The notes beneath the pieces were generated by a model. That model worked only from the letters and a program-made list of their open reading frames with translations. It had not been told where the DNA came from and searched no databases. Made by a program: the position numbers and the translations under genes. From Actinoplanes ianthinogenes (GTDB lineage Bacteria > Actinomycetota > Actinomycetes > Mycobacteriales > Micromonosporaceae): a stretch of 64,000 nt of DNA. Every line of letters starts with the position of its first letter. The first letter of the stretch is position 1. Of the stretch, positions 8,502-17,382 are shown piece by piece. The stretch is taken from the NCBI RefSeq assembly GCF_018324205.1, contig NZ_AP023356.1:4667501-4731500 (forward strand). Direction: 5' to 3'.

Positions 8502-9553
8502 CCCGGACCGCCAACGACCTGCTCCGCACCACAGTGCGCGACCTCGCCGGGGAAGCCGGCGCGCCGCACGCGTTCGCCGCCCGGGCCCTGGCCGCCGGAC
8601 AACGACGGCGACGCCTCCGCCACACGGTCGTCTCGGTCGCGGCGGCGGTGCTGGTCGGGGTGACCGCGGCGGTGCCGTACACGCTGACCCACCGGCACGC
8701 CCCGGCCCCGCCCGCCGCCGTCGCCGCCGATCTCGGCATCCCGCCCTTCGACCCCCAGCAGGCATACGCGCTACCGGGTGGCGCCCGGCTGGTCGGCGCC
8801 TTCCGATACGGCTCGTCCGGCGACACCGCCACCCTGGTGCTCCCCCCGGGCAGCGCCGGATACCGGTCGATCTCCGGGTTCACCGGATCGCTCAACGTCG
8901 CGCCCACCGGCCGGTACGCGCTGGTCGAGCGGCTGGAGGCCGAGCACCCCCACCTCGTCGAGGTCACCACCGGCCGGGAATGGACCCTGCCGTATCCGAT
9001 CGCGACCGCGGCGGTCTGGTCCTCCGACGGCACCCGGCTGCTGGTCACCCGGGAAACCGGCTTCTCCGTGGTCGATCCGGCCACCGGACAGGCGGTCGAC
9101 CACGACATCGATCCGGGCGAGACCCGCTGCCTCAACCGCTGCCAGTTCACCTGGCTGGCCGGCGGCAAGCAGGTCGCGCTGCCTCAGGCCGTGGCGCGCA
9201 ACAGTGAGGCGCCACAGGTCACCGGCCTGGCGATCTTCGACGCCGGCACCGGCGAGCTGCTGCGCACCATCCCGGTGACCGCAGCGCCGCTGGGCCGCGA
9301 CGCCTGGTCGCCGGACGGCCGGCTGGTCCTCACCCTGGACACCGGCAAGATCGGTCACGTGTCGATCGCCGACGCCGCCACCGGCCGGGTGCTCGGCAGC
9401 CTGCCGGCCGAGACCGCGGTGTTCCGGCCGGACGGCACGGTGCTCGCCACGGACCGGAAGAAGGTGACCTGGTACGCCGCCGACGGCCAGCCGATCGAGA
9501 CACTGACCCTGCCGGACGGGCTGGCCGGGCGGCAGCTGACATTCGGCCGGTGA
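8498..9553 (+). CDS. Membrane-anchored beta-propeller-like protein, probable partner of the upstream sigma factor
   Basis: In this 351-residue protein, residues 1-40 are a basic cytoplasmic stretch, about 42-60 a single membrane segment, and the remainder an exported domain with repeated beta-propeller signatures (for example 'AVWSSDGTRLLVT' and 'DAWSPDGRLVLTL'). A CxxxC pair (Cys211, Cys215) is conserved in the paralogue at 10124. No HxxxCxxC zinc anti-sigma motif is seen. Coupling to the sigma gene and one-pass topology suggest an anti-sigma or sensor role. This is inference; no sequence-level anti-sigma domain was recognised. Confidence 0.75.
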   Translation: MTRTANDLLRTTVRDLAGEAGAPHAFAARALAAGQRRRRLRHTVVSVAAAVLVGVTAAVPYTLTHRHAPAPPAAVAADLGIPPFDPQQAYALPGGARLVGAFRYGSSGDTATLVLPPGSAGYRSISGFTGSLNVAPTGRYALVERLEAEHPHLVEVTTGREWTLPYPIATAAVWSSDGTRLLVTRETGFSVVDPATGQAVDHDIDPGETRCLNRCQFTWLAGGKQVALPQAVARNSEAPQVTGLAIFDAGTGELLRTIPVTAAPLGRDAWSPDGRLVLTLDTGKIGHVSIADAATGRVLGSLPAETAVFRPDGTVLATDRKKVTWYAADGQPIETLTLPDGLAGRQLTFGR

Positions 9554-9605
9554 ACCGTGCAAGGTTTTCGATCGCCTCGCGCGTCATACCGGGCGGAGGT
9601 GACCG

Positions 9606-10127
9606 GTGAAGCAAGCGCTCGAAGCGGAGTTCACCGCATTCGTCGCGGATCGGGGGCAGGCGCTGCTCCGGATCGCGCATGCCCTCACGGGGGACCGGGC
9701 GGCCGCCGAGGACCTGGTGCAGGGTGCGCTGGCCAAGGCGTACGCCCGCTGGCCGCGCATCCACGGCGAGGCGGAGGCGTACGTACGGAAAATCATCTAC
9801 AACGACCGGGTGTCGGCCTGGCGCCGGCCGGGGCGCCGGAACGAAGTGACGGTCGCCGACGTGCCGGAACGGCCGCAGGCCGGACGGCACGACCATGACG
9901 TGACCGAGCGCCTGGCGCTGCGCGAGGCGTTGCTGTCGCTGCCCTCCCGGCAACGGGCCGTGCTGGTGATGCGCTACCTGGAGGACCGCAGCGTCGAGGA
10001 GACCGCGGAGATGCTGGGCTGCCGGCCCGGCACCGTGGCCAGCCAGGCCTCGCGCGCCCTGGCCAAACTGCGCGACCTGGTCGGCGGCGTCGAGGACTGG
10101 ACGAACCGGACGGAGGCCGCCCGATGA
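9606..10127 (+). CDS. SigE-family RNA polymerase sigma factor, copy 2
   Basis: A 173-residue paralogue of the gene at 7983, alignable over its full length ('FTAFVADRGQALLRIAHALT', 'KIIYNDRVSAWRR', 'YLEDRSVEETAEMLGCRPGT'). It starts at GTG 9606 behind GGAGGTGACC, almost the same leader as copy 1. It overlaps the next gene by ATGA. Only 52 bases separate it from the stop of the previous unit, so read-through from copy 1 is possible. A cross-talking stress-sigma pair is the simplest reading. Confidence 0.92.
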   Translation: MKQALEAEFTAFVADRGQALLRIAHALTGDRAAAEDLVQGALAKAYARWPRIHGEAEAYVRKIIYNDRVSAWRRPGRRNEVTVADVPERPQAGRHDHDVTERLALREALLSLPSRQRAVLVMRYLEDRSVEETAEMLGCRPGTVASQASRALAKLRDLVGGVEDWTNRTEAAR

Positions 10128-11326
10128 GGCATCTCGAAGACAGGCTGCGCGACACCGTCGGGGACCTCGCCGCGTCCGCGCCGCTGCTGAACGACATGGC
10201 CATGGTTGCCCGGATCCGCGGCCGCCGGATCCGCCGCCGGCGGCAGACCGTGCTGGGCGCGGCGGTGATCCTGCTCGCCGGCATGGTGATCACGCCTTAC
10301 GCGGTCTTCCACGGGCACCGCGACGGCCGGCGACCGCAGCCGGTCGCCTCGGTGCCGCCCAGCAGGCTCGCGGTTCCCACGCCTTCCACCACGGTGACCG
10401 TGCCCAAGATTCGCAAGGACTGGTGGAACGCGCCGGTCGAACTCCCCGGCGGCGTCGTGGTCACCTCGGTCGGCCGGAAAGATCCCGGCACCGACGCGAA
10501 CGGCACCGAACTCCCCTCCACCCAAGACTTGCAACACGGCAACGTGGCCCTGAATCGCGTCACCGGCCGCTACCAGCTCTTCCACCCCAGGTACCAAGCG
10601 TTTGTCGGCGCGCCGACCGGCCGATACGTCCTGGTCGCGGACGAGGGTGCCGGTCGCAACTACGCACCGGTCGGCTTCCTCAACGCGGTCACCGGCAAGG
10701 TCCGGCTGCTCGATCACGGGTCCGGCAGCGGCGCCGTGGAGTGGTCCGCGGACGGCAGGAAGGCCTTGGTCACCCTGTTCGAGGGCGGGATCCGGGTGAT
10801 GGACGCGAAGACCGGGACCGAGAAGGAAACGGTGATCTACAACGGCACCGCGTTCTGCCCGGACTACTGCTTCTACACCTGGCTGCCGGGCGGCAAGGAG
10901 GTCGCCATCGCGCAGCGAGACCCCAACGTCCCACGGTCCGAGGCGACGCAGAGCACGGTGAAGACGATCGACGTGTACTCGGTGGCGTCCGGCAAGCTGG
11001 TGCGCACGCTGCCGGTGCCCGGCGTGCCGGCCGGTTCGGCGGCCTGGTCGCCGGACGGCCGCTACGTCGTCCTGCTGCCGGACGCCAGTGAGGAGAACGG
11101 CATGCGGATCGCCGAGGTGGCGACCGGCCGGGTGGTCGGCATCATCCCGATCGCGGCCTTCAACTACCCGGCCGTCACGTCGCAGGTGCGGTTCCTCGGC
11201 AACGACCAGGTGCTGGCGCTCAACGGGCGGGACGCCGGGGTCTACGACCTGACCGGTAAGCGGGTGGCCGGCGTCCAACTGCCGGCCGACTTCGCCGATC
11301 GCGCCGTCAGCCTCGGCGTCGGCTAG
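10124..11326 (+). CDS. Membrane-anchored beta-propeller-like protein, paralogue of 8498-9553
   Basis: The 400 residues keep the same architecture as the first copy: a basic N-terminus, a membrane span at about 41-60, and an exported repeat domain with 'EWSADGRKALVTL' and 'AWSPDGRYVVLL'. The CxxxC (Cys245, Cys249) is followed by the shared 'TWLPGGKEVAI'. Overall identity to the first copy looks modest, with the Cys segment among the best conserved, so a disulfide is probably structural or sensory. The stop codon abuts that of the convergent cca gene. Confidence 0.75.
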   Translation: MRHLEDRLRDTVGDLAASAPLLNDMAMVARIRGRRIRRRRQTVLGAAVILLAGMVITPYAVFHGHRDGRRPQPVASVPPSRLAVPTPSTTVTVPKIRKDWWNAPVELPGGVVVTSVGRKDPGTDANGTELPSTQDLQHGNVALNRVTGRYQLFHPRYQAFVGAPTGRYVLVADEGAGRNYAPVGFLNAVTGKVRLLDHGSGSGAVEWSADGRKALVTLFEGGIRVMDAKTGTEKETVIYNGTAFCPDYCFYTWLPGGKEVAIAQRDPNVPRSEATQSTVKTIDVYSVASGKLVRTLPVPGVPAGSAAWSPDGRYVVLLPDASEENGMRIAEVATGRVVGIIPIAAFNYPAVTSQVRFLGNDQVLALNGRDAGVYDLTGKRVAGVQLPADFADRAVSLGVG

Positions 11327-12757
11327 TCAGGAGATGTGGCCCTGCTCGCGGGCCCACTTGAAGAGTTCCGCCTCGGCCTCGTCGTGATCCAGCGGCCCAC
11401 GGTCGAGGCGGAGCTCTTTGAGATAGCGCCAGGCCTGCCCGACGATCGGGCCCGGTGGCACCCCGAGCAGCTCCATGATCGCGTTGCCGTCCAGGTCGGG
11501 GCGGACCTTGGCCAGGTCCTCCTCGGCCGCGATCCGGGAGATCCGGTCCTCCAGCGCGTCGTAGTCCGCGGCGAGCTGGGCAGCCTTGCGCCGGTTGCGG
11601 GTGGTCACGTCGGAGCGGGTCAGCTTGTGCAGCCGAGACAGCAGCGGGCCGGCGTCGGTGACGTAGCGGCGCACCGCGGAGTCGGTCCACTCGCCCCGCC
11701 CGTACCCGTAGAACCGCAGGTGCAGGGCGACCAGGCCGACCACCTCGGCGGTGACGTCCTTGGGGTATTTCAGGGCTTTCATCCGCTGCTTGGTGAGCCG
11801 GGCGCCGACCACCTCGTGGTGGTGGAAGCTGACCCGGCCGTCCCGTCCGACCGCCTTGGTGGCCGGCTTGCCGACGTCGTGCATCAGCGCGGCCATCCGC
11901 AGCACGAAGTCCGGCGCCTCGTCGCCCTCCAGCCGCATCGCGTTCGTCACCACGATCAGCGTGTGCTCGTAGACGTCCTTGTGCTGGGCGTGCTCGTCGA
12001 TCTCCAGTTTCAGCCCGGAGATCTCCGGCAGGAAGCGGTCGGCCAGTCCGGTGTCGACCAGCAGCCGCAGGCCGGCGATCGGGTCGGCGCCGCACATCAG
12101 CTTGGTGAACTCGTCGCGGATGCGCTCCGCGGTGATCCGGTCCAGATCCTCCGCCATGTCCCGCATGGCGGAGATGACCGATTCATCCACTGTGAACCGG
12201 AGCTTCGCCGCGAATCGGGCGGCTCGCAGCATCCGAAGTGGATCGTCGCCGAACGAGGCCTGCGGGGTGCCGGGCGTCCGGATCACCTGGGCCGCCAGAT
12301 CCCGCAGGCCACCGAACGGGTCGGTGAACTCGTGACCGGGCAGCGACACCGCCATCGCGTTGATCGTGAAGTCCCGCCGGGACAGGTCGTCCAGCAGCGA
12401 GTCGCCGTAGGAGACCACCGGGTTCCGGGTCACGCCGTCGTACGCCTCGGCGCGGAACGTGGTGATCTCGATCCGCAGCCCGTTCTTCTGGATGCCGATG
12501 GTGCCGAACTCGCGACCGGTCTCCCAGATCGCGTCGGCCCAGCCGGTGACCAGGGCGAGCGTCTGTTCCGGCCGGGCGTCGGTGCAGAAGTCGAGGTCGT
12601 CGCCGAGGCGACCGAGCAACGCGTCCCGGACCGAACCGCCCACCAGGTGCAACTCATGACCGGCGGCGCCGAAGCGGCGCCCCAGCTCGTCGGCGACGGG
12701 GGACACGCGGAGGAGCTCGGCGACCGCGTTCTGCTGGGCATCGTTCAAGACAGACAT
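11327..12757 (-). CDS. cca: CCA tRNA nucleotidyltransferase (class II) with HD domain
   Basis: Adds or repairs the 3' CCA of tRNAs. In its 476 residues, the nucleotidyltransferase head has GGSVRD from residue 40 and the metal-binding D54-L-D56. It is followed by 'RRDFTINAMA', the RNA-binding helices ('GDDPLRMLRAARFAAKL') and an HD phosphohydrolase-like domain ('ALMHDVGKP'). This matches the actinobacterial PcnA/CCA protein (Rv3907c), which also sits a few genes from murJ and sigM. No start problem: ATG, with the divergent hypothetical gene beginning about 100 bases away. Confidence 0.94.
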   Translation of the reverse strand: MSVLNDAQQNAVAELLRVSPVADELGRRFGAAGHELHLVGGSVRDALLGRLGDDLDFCTDARPEQTLALVTGWADAIWETGREFGTIGIQKNGLRIEITTFRAEAYDGVTRNPVVSYGDSLLDDLSRRDFTINAMAVSLPGHEFTDPFGGLRDLAAQVIRTPGTPQASFGDDPLRMLRAARFAAKLRFTVDESVISAMRDMAEDLDRITAERIRDEFTKLMCGADPIAGLRLLVDTGLADRFLPEISGLKLEIDEHAQHKDVYEHTLIVVTNAMRLEGDEAPDFVLRMAALMHDVGKPATKAVGRDGRVSFHHHEVVGARLTKQRMKALKYPKDVTAEVVGLVALHLRFYGYGRGEWTDSAVRRYVTDAGPLLSRLHKLTRSDVTTRNRRKAAQLAADYDALEDRISRIAAEEDLAKVRPDLDGNAIMELLGVPPGPIVGQAWRYLKELRLDRGPLDHDEAEAELFKWAREQGHIS

Positions 12758-12860
12758 GGGGCTATCAGCCTATCTGGCCTCACTACCGTTTCCGGGTGGT
12801 GGGTGGAACGGCCGGACGGCTGCGTTGGCGCCGCGAGGGGTCGGCGGGCAGGATGGGAAC

Positions 12861-13739
12861 GTGCCCGTTTCCGAGGTGCTGCGCCGGTTGAGCCTGGACC
12901 CCGGGTTCTGGACGGGCGAGATCAGCGACACCGAGTTCCTCCCCGAGCAGCTCCGGGTCTCCTTCCCGGTGCTCGACGGCTATGCCCTGGTGCTCGAGAT
13001 CGAGCTGCCGTCCGGGGAGCGGTCGCTGGGCCTGCGCCGCCCGTCCACCAGCGAGCCGATCCAGCTCGGCTGGGCGCCGGCGACCGGGCCCTTTCCGGCG
13101 GCACTGCGCTGGTGGGAGCTGGAGACGTGCGCCCGGGTGATCGCGCTGGCCGACCCGATGCTGCCGCATCCGGGGCTGGTGGTGGCGCTGCTGTCGCCGT
13201 TCGCCCCGGCGACCGCCGACGACGACGTGCCCGCGGTGGCCGGGATGCGCGAGGCGGCGTACCGGTCGTTGCGCCGTGCGGTGCCGCCGCCCCCGCCGTC
13301 CGGTCCGGAGCAGGCGCCGCTGCCGCTGTTCACCGCGGATCACTGGTGGCCGGCGCCGCCGATGCCGTCGCCGCAGGTCCTGGACGAGGCCGCGATCGCG
13401 GCCCTGAGCGGCCCGGCGCAGTCCGGGGACCAGGTCCGCGCGGACAAACGGTTCCCGCACGAGGAGCTGACTGATTTGGTACGCCGTGCCACCGCCCACC
13501 TGGAGGCCCTGCCCGGCCGGCACTGGTATGCCGGCACCCGTCCCCTGGCCCGGCAGATCGCCGACACCGGTGACCTGAGCCCGGTGCCCGCGCTGCTCGG
13601 CGCGCTGACCGAGGCGGGCTGCGACCATCCGACGGTCCTGGATGCGCTGAGTGAGCCTCTCGTGCCTCTGGAGGCCTGCTGGATGGTGGAGACCCTGGCC
13701 GGGGCCGAACCGGGCACCCTCCTGCGTCACCACGTGTGA
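12861..13739 (+). CDS. Hypothetical protein, conserved-looking
   Basis: The 292-residue soluble protein starts at GTG 12861 (GGATGG 5 bases upstream); extending 35 codons to an ATG at 12756 would overlap the cca start and adds odd sequence. I recognise no domain. Visible features are an N-terminal 'VSEVLRRLSLDPGFWTGEI', a Pro-rich middle (about 175-215) and a C-terminal helical part. It occupies the place of the NUDIX gene (Rv3908) and the large membrane protein (Rv3909) between cca and murJ in mycobacteria, but resembles neither. Confidence 0.75.
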   Translation: MPVSEVLRRLSLDPGFWTGEISDTEFLPEQLRVSFPVLDGYALVLEIELPSGERSLGLRRPSTSEPIQLGWAPATGPFPAALRWWELETCARVIALADPMLPHPGLVVALLSPFAPATADDDVPAVAGMREAAYRSLRRAVPPPPPSGPEQAPLPLFTADHWWPAPPMPSPQVLDEAAIAALSGPAQSGDQVRADKRFPHEELTDLVRRATAHLEALPGRHWYAGTRPLARQIADTGDLSPVPALLGALTEAGCDHPTVLDALSEPLVPLEACWMVETLAGAEPGTLLRHHV

Positions 13740-13786
13740 CGTTTAGCTTCTATGGTGGCTCCAACATTCGGTACGGCTCGGGAGGC

Positions 13787-13935
13787 ATGGTGAACGGCGG
13801 CCTGTACCGCAGCACGCACGCGGCGCCGGACGGCAACCCGCACCCGCAGGAGGGTGTGACGGTCGTCTCGGTCGACGACCAGTCGCCCACCGCCGCCGGC
13901 GATCAGGCGCTGCCCCCGAGGAGCTGCCGCCCGCC
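13787..13935 (+). other. Probable N-terminal extension of MurJ, in a different frame from the core
   Basis: ATG 13787 (or GTG 13790, behind GGGAGG) opens a frame reading 'MVNGGLYRSTHAAPDGNPHP' and on to 'DQALPP'. It then loses sense after the five-C run at 13913-13917. The frame that continues into murJ starts one base earlier. Adding one C would join the two as ...ALPP-EELPPAASDT..., a smooth acidic, Ser/Thr-rich linker into the first MurJ helix. Either the assembly lost a base or the gene has a real frameshift and starts at 13978. Confidence 0.65.
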
Positions 13936-13977
13936 GCGAGTGACACCGCCGGGAGCACGGCCGGCCAGAGCGCCATC

Positions 13978-15558
13978 ATGGCGGTCGGCAGCATGGTCAG
14001 CCGGGTGATCGGTTTCGTCCGCACCGCGCTGATCGGCATCACGGTCGGCAAGGTGGTCGGCGACGCCTACACCAGCGCCCAGTTCCTGCCGAACCAGATC
14101 TACGAGCTGCTGCTCGGCGGCATCCTCTCCAGCGTGCTGGTGCCGCTGCTGGTCCGCCGGCGCAAGAGCGACCCGGACGGTGGCCAGGAGTTCACCCAGC
14201 GGCTGCTGACCTTCGCCGTGGTGTCGCTCGGCGTCGCCACGCTCCTGGTGGTCGCGGCCGCCCCGGTGATCACCGCGATCCAGTCCGGCGACGGCACCAG
14301 CGCGGCGTACCAGGACCTGGTCACCCACTTCGCGTACCTGATCCTCCCGATCATCTTCTTCACCGGCCTGTCCGGGCTGGCCGGCGCGGTGCTCAACGTC
14401 CGCGGGCACTTCGCCGCGCCGATGTGGGCGCCGATCCTGAACAACATCGTGGTGATCGCCACCTGCGGCCTGTTCCTGCTCGTCTACGGCAGTCAGAAGG
14501 AGCTGACCCCGGAGAACATCACCACCGCCCAGGTCGTGCTGATCGCCGGCGGCACCCTGCTCGGCATCGTCGTCCAGGCGCTGGGCCTGATGCCGGCCCT
14601 GCGCAAGGTCGGTTTCCGCTGGCGGTGGAAGTGGGCGCCGCGGGCGCTCGGCCTGCGCGAAATCGGTCAGCTGGCCGGCTGGATGCTGGTGTACGCCGGG
14701 GCCAACCAACTCGCCGTCTTCCTCGTGGTCCGGGTCCTCAGCGACGTGACCGGCAGCAACGACAGCGCCAGCATCCTGGCCTTCAACAACGTCTTCCTGC
14801 TGACCATGATGGCGCACGGCATCGTCGGCGTGTCGGTGATGACCGCGCTGCTGCCGAAGATGAGCGCGGCCGCCGCCGAGGGCCGGTACGACGAGGTCAG
14901 CGCCGACCTGAGCCGGGGCATCAAGCTCACCACCGCCGCCCTGGCCCCGATCGTCGTGGTCTACGCGGTGCTGAGCGCGCCGATCGCGGTCTTCCTGTTC
15001 CAGGGCGGCCGGTACACCAACGCGGACGCGCTGGCCACCGGAACGGTGCTGACCGTCGCCGCGTTCGCGGTGATCCCGCTGTCGCTCAGCTATCTGTGCA
15101 CCTACGCGTTCTACTCATTGCAGGGCAACAAGACCGTCGCGCTGATCAACCTGGCCGTGGTCGCGGTCCGGATCGGCGCGTACTTCCTGCTCGCCGAGGT
15201 GCTCAAGCAGTCGCTGCTGGCGGCCGGCATGACCGCCGGCAACGCGATCTCCTATCTGATCTCCGCACTGATCTCGCTGGCCGTGCTGCGCCGCCGGATC
15301 GGCCGGTTGAACCTCGGCTCGGTGGCCGCCTCGCTGAGCCGGGTCGCGGTCGCCGCCGCCATCGCGGCCGGGCTGGGCCTGCTGGTGCTGCACCTGCTGC
15401 CGGGCGGGAGCGCGCCGGGCGGGCGGGTAGAGGCGCTGGTCCAGCTGGTGCCGACCGGCATCGTGATCATGTTCGCCTACCTGGCCGCCGCGTACCTGCT
15501 GCGAGTTCGCGAGGTGACCCAGGTGGTCGGGATGGTCCGGCGCAAAATCGGCCGCTGA
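13978..15558 (+). CDS. murJ: Lipid II flippase MurJ (MviN)
   Basis: Flips lipid II to the outer face of the membrane for peptidoglycan synthesis. The first in-frame ATG gives 526 residues with about 14 hydrophobic segments, beginning 'MAVGSMVSRVIGFVRTALIG', the usual first helix of MurJ, so the transport core is complete. A cytoplasmic N-terminal extension appears to lie upstream in another frame (13787-13935). The protein ends after the last helix: the kinase-like part that mycobacterial MviN (Rv3910) carries as a fusion is here a separate gene, starting 199 bp downstream. Confidence 0.93.
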   Translation: MAVGSMVSRVIGFVRTALIGITVGKVVGDAYTSAQFLPNQIYELLLGGILSSVLVPLLVRRRKSDPDGGQEFTQRLLTFAVVSLGVATLLVVAAAPVITAIQSGDGTSAAYQDLVTHFAYLILPIIFFTGLSGLAGAVLNVRGHFAAPMWAPILNNIVVIATCGLFLLVYGSQKELTPENITTAQVVLIAGGTLLGIVVQALGLMPALRKVGFRWRWKWAPRALGLREIGQLAGWMLVYAGANQLAVFLVVRVLSDVTGSNDSASILAFNNVFLLTMMAHGIVGVSVMTALLPKMSAAAAEGRYDEVSADLSRGIKLTTAALAPIVVVYAVLSAPIAVFLFQGGRYTNADALATGTVLTVAAFAVIPLSLSYLCTYAFYSLQGNKTVALINLAVVAVRIGAYFLLAEVLKQSLLAAGMTAGNAISYLISALISLAVLRRRIGRLNLGSVAASLSRVAVAAAIAAGLGLLVLHLLPGGSAPGGRVEALVQLVPTGIVIMFAYLAAAYLLRVREVTQVVGMVRRKIGR

Positions 15559-15757
15559 TCTTTGCCGGACCTGCCCTGAACAGGGCCACTTCCGCCGGAC
15601 TGCCCGGAAAAACACCCGTTCGTACGGGGCCACGCCAATGCCGCGCCGGGGGGACGACCTGCCCGACCCTGGCTGAGTGCGGGTATGGTCGTTGTCGGCA
15701 TGTGCTCAGGAGCACCTTGTCCCGAGCACCGAGACATGCACCACCGAGGGAGGACTG

Positions 15758-17305
15758 GTGACCCAGGTCGGCGAAGGCCACGAGACCGCGGCCGACGAGG
15801 CCGGTCCGGTCTTGACCTTCGGTGCACCCACCGTCGGTGAGATCCTGGCCGAGCGCTATCAACTCGAGCAGCACGTCAACAACGACAGTGCCGGCCGGCA
15901 GGTCTGGCGCGGGATCGACGTGGTGCTGCGCCGGCCGGTCGCGGTCGTGCTCCGGCATCCGGGCGGCGACTCCGCCGCCGAGATGCTGCAGGCCGCGGTC
16001 GCCGCGAGCCGGGTGCTCCACCCCCATCTGGTCGGGGTCTACGACGCCATCGACGAGGAGCAGCGGGCCTACGTGGTCCGCGAGTGGGTCGAGGGCGAGT
16101 CGCTGCGTGACCTGGTCGCCGCCGAGGGCCCGCTCGACCCGGCCCGGGCGATCGCCATCGCGCACTCGGTCGCCGACGCGCTGACCGCGGTGCACGCCAC
16201 CGGCATGGTGCACGGCAACGTGCACCCCGGCACCACGCTGATCGGCGACGACGGCCGGGTCGTGCTGGCCGACGCCCGCGCCGACGAGGCGGACAGCGTC
16301 GAGGCCGACGTCCGCGCGGTCGGCGGCATCCTCTACTTCGCGCTCACCGGCCACTGGCCGCACACCGAGATCGGCCGCTCCGCGCTGCCGGACGCGACCC
16401 GCGACAGCGCCGGCAACCCGGCCGCCCCCCGCCAGATCCGCGCCGGCGTCCCGGCCTACCTCGACGATCTGACCATGGACCTGCTGGACCGGCGCGTGCC
16501 GGCGCCGGCCGCCGAGGCGATCACCGCCGAGCTGGGCCGGTTGGACGCGGCCGCCGAGGAGGAGGAGTTCGAGGACGTCGGGCCGCTGCGCTTCGTGCAG
16601 GGCGGCGGCACGTCCCCCGAGCAGGCGCGCAGCGCTCCGAAAATCCTGCTCGGCGTCGGCACGCTGGTGATCATCGCGATCGTCGGCCTGGTCTTCGGCA
16701 TCCGGGCGATCAGCAACTCCAGCAAGCCGGGCACCGCGCCCACCTCCGCCGTCGGCGCGAACGCGGGTGGTCAGCCGGGCACCGACCCCAGCGACGCGCC
16801 GTCGCAGGGCAACCCGGTGAAGATCCCGCTGACCGCCGACATGGTCCGGATCGTCGACCCGCCGCAGGGTGACCGCGACGACACCGGCGAGTCGAAATAC
16901 GTGGTCGACGGCGACCTGGAGACCGCGTGGAAGCTGTCGTACTTCAAGCAGCCGAACTTCGGCGGCCGCAAGGCCGGCATGGGCGTCCTGATCCACCTGC
17001 CGGAGCCCCGCGCCCTGTCCGACGTGCGCGTCTTCACCTCGGCCCCCGGCGCGGTCGTCGACCTGCGGGTCGGTGACAAGGACCCGGGTGACACCTCCAA
17101 GGGCGACGACACGATCGTCAAGACGTACGCCAGGCTCAGCGACGCGGACAGCGCCGACCTCACCGGCGACAAGCAGATCCTGAACGGCTTCGACCCGGAC
17201 AAGAAGTATCAGTACGTGCTGGTCTTCCTCACCAAGCTGCCGCGCAACGAGGACACCCCGGGCTACCAGGTCAACGTCAACGAGATCGAGCTGTACGGCT
17301 ACTGA
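15758..17305 (+). CDS. Membrane pseudokinase with extracellular discoidin-like domain (MviN partner)
   Basis: GTG 15758 behind GAGGGAGGA gives 515 residues. Residues about 30-265 have a Ser/Thr kinase fold ('LAERYQLEQHV', 'VREWVEGESLRDLV'). The catalytic HRD is HGN (152-154), DFG is replaced by ADA (171-173) and the VAIK lysine by Arg (R66), so it should be catalytically dead. A membrane span lies at about 296-316 and a secreted beta-sandwich at about 345-515 ending 'QVNVNEIELYGY', like F5/8 type C domains. The same parts are fused to MurJ in mycobacteria, where the phosphorylated pseudokinase recruits FhaA. A regulator of the flippase is the likely role. Confidence 0.88.
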   Translation: MTQVGEGHETAADEAGPVLTFGAPTVGEILAERYQLEQHVNNDSAGRQVWRGIDVVLRRPVAVVLRHPGGDSAAEMLQAAVAASRVLHPHLVGVYDAIDEEQRAYVVREWVEGESLRDLVAAEGPLDPARAIAIAHSVADALTAVHATGMVHGNVHPGTTLIGDDGRVVLADARADEADSVEADVRAVGGILYFALTGHWPHTEIGRSALPDATRDSAGNPAAPRQIRAGVPAYLDDLTMDLLDRRVPAPAAEAITAELGRLDAAAEEEEFEDVGPLRFVQGGGTSPEQARSAPKILLGVGTLVIIAIVGLVFGIRAISNSSKPGTAPTSAVGANAGGQPGTDPSDAPSQGNPVKIPLTADMVRIVDPPQGDRDDTGESKYVVDGDLETAWKLSYFKQPNFGGRKAGMGVLIHLPEPRALSDVRVFTSAPGAVVDLRVGDKDPGDTSKGDDTIVKTYARLSDADSADLTGDKQILNGFDPDKKYQYVLVFLTKLPRNEDTPGYQVNVNEIELYGY

Positions 17306-17324
17306 TCCGCGGATCGTTCACAGG

Positions 17325-17350
17325 AAAGGGGCGGGAAACCGCCCCTTTTT
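17325..17350 (+). terminator. Rho-independent terminator after the pseudokinase gene
   Basis: A 10-bp perfect stem AAAGGGGCGG / CCGCCCCTTT with a GAAA tetraloop is followed by further T residues, 20 bases past the stop. Confidence 0.93.
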
Positions 17351-17382
17351 CGTGACACCGGGGGACTCCGGCCGGCGGGCCC

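Noticed and set aside
12756..12860. Upstream extension of the hypothetical gene at 12861
   Set aside because: It overlaps the cca start, encodes atypical sequence and has a weaker start than the GTG at 12861.
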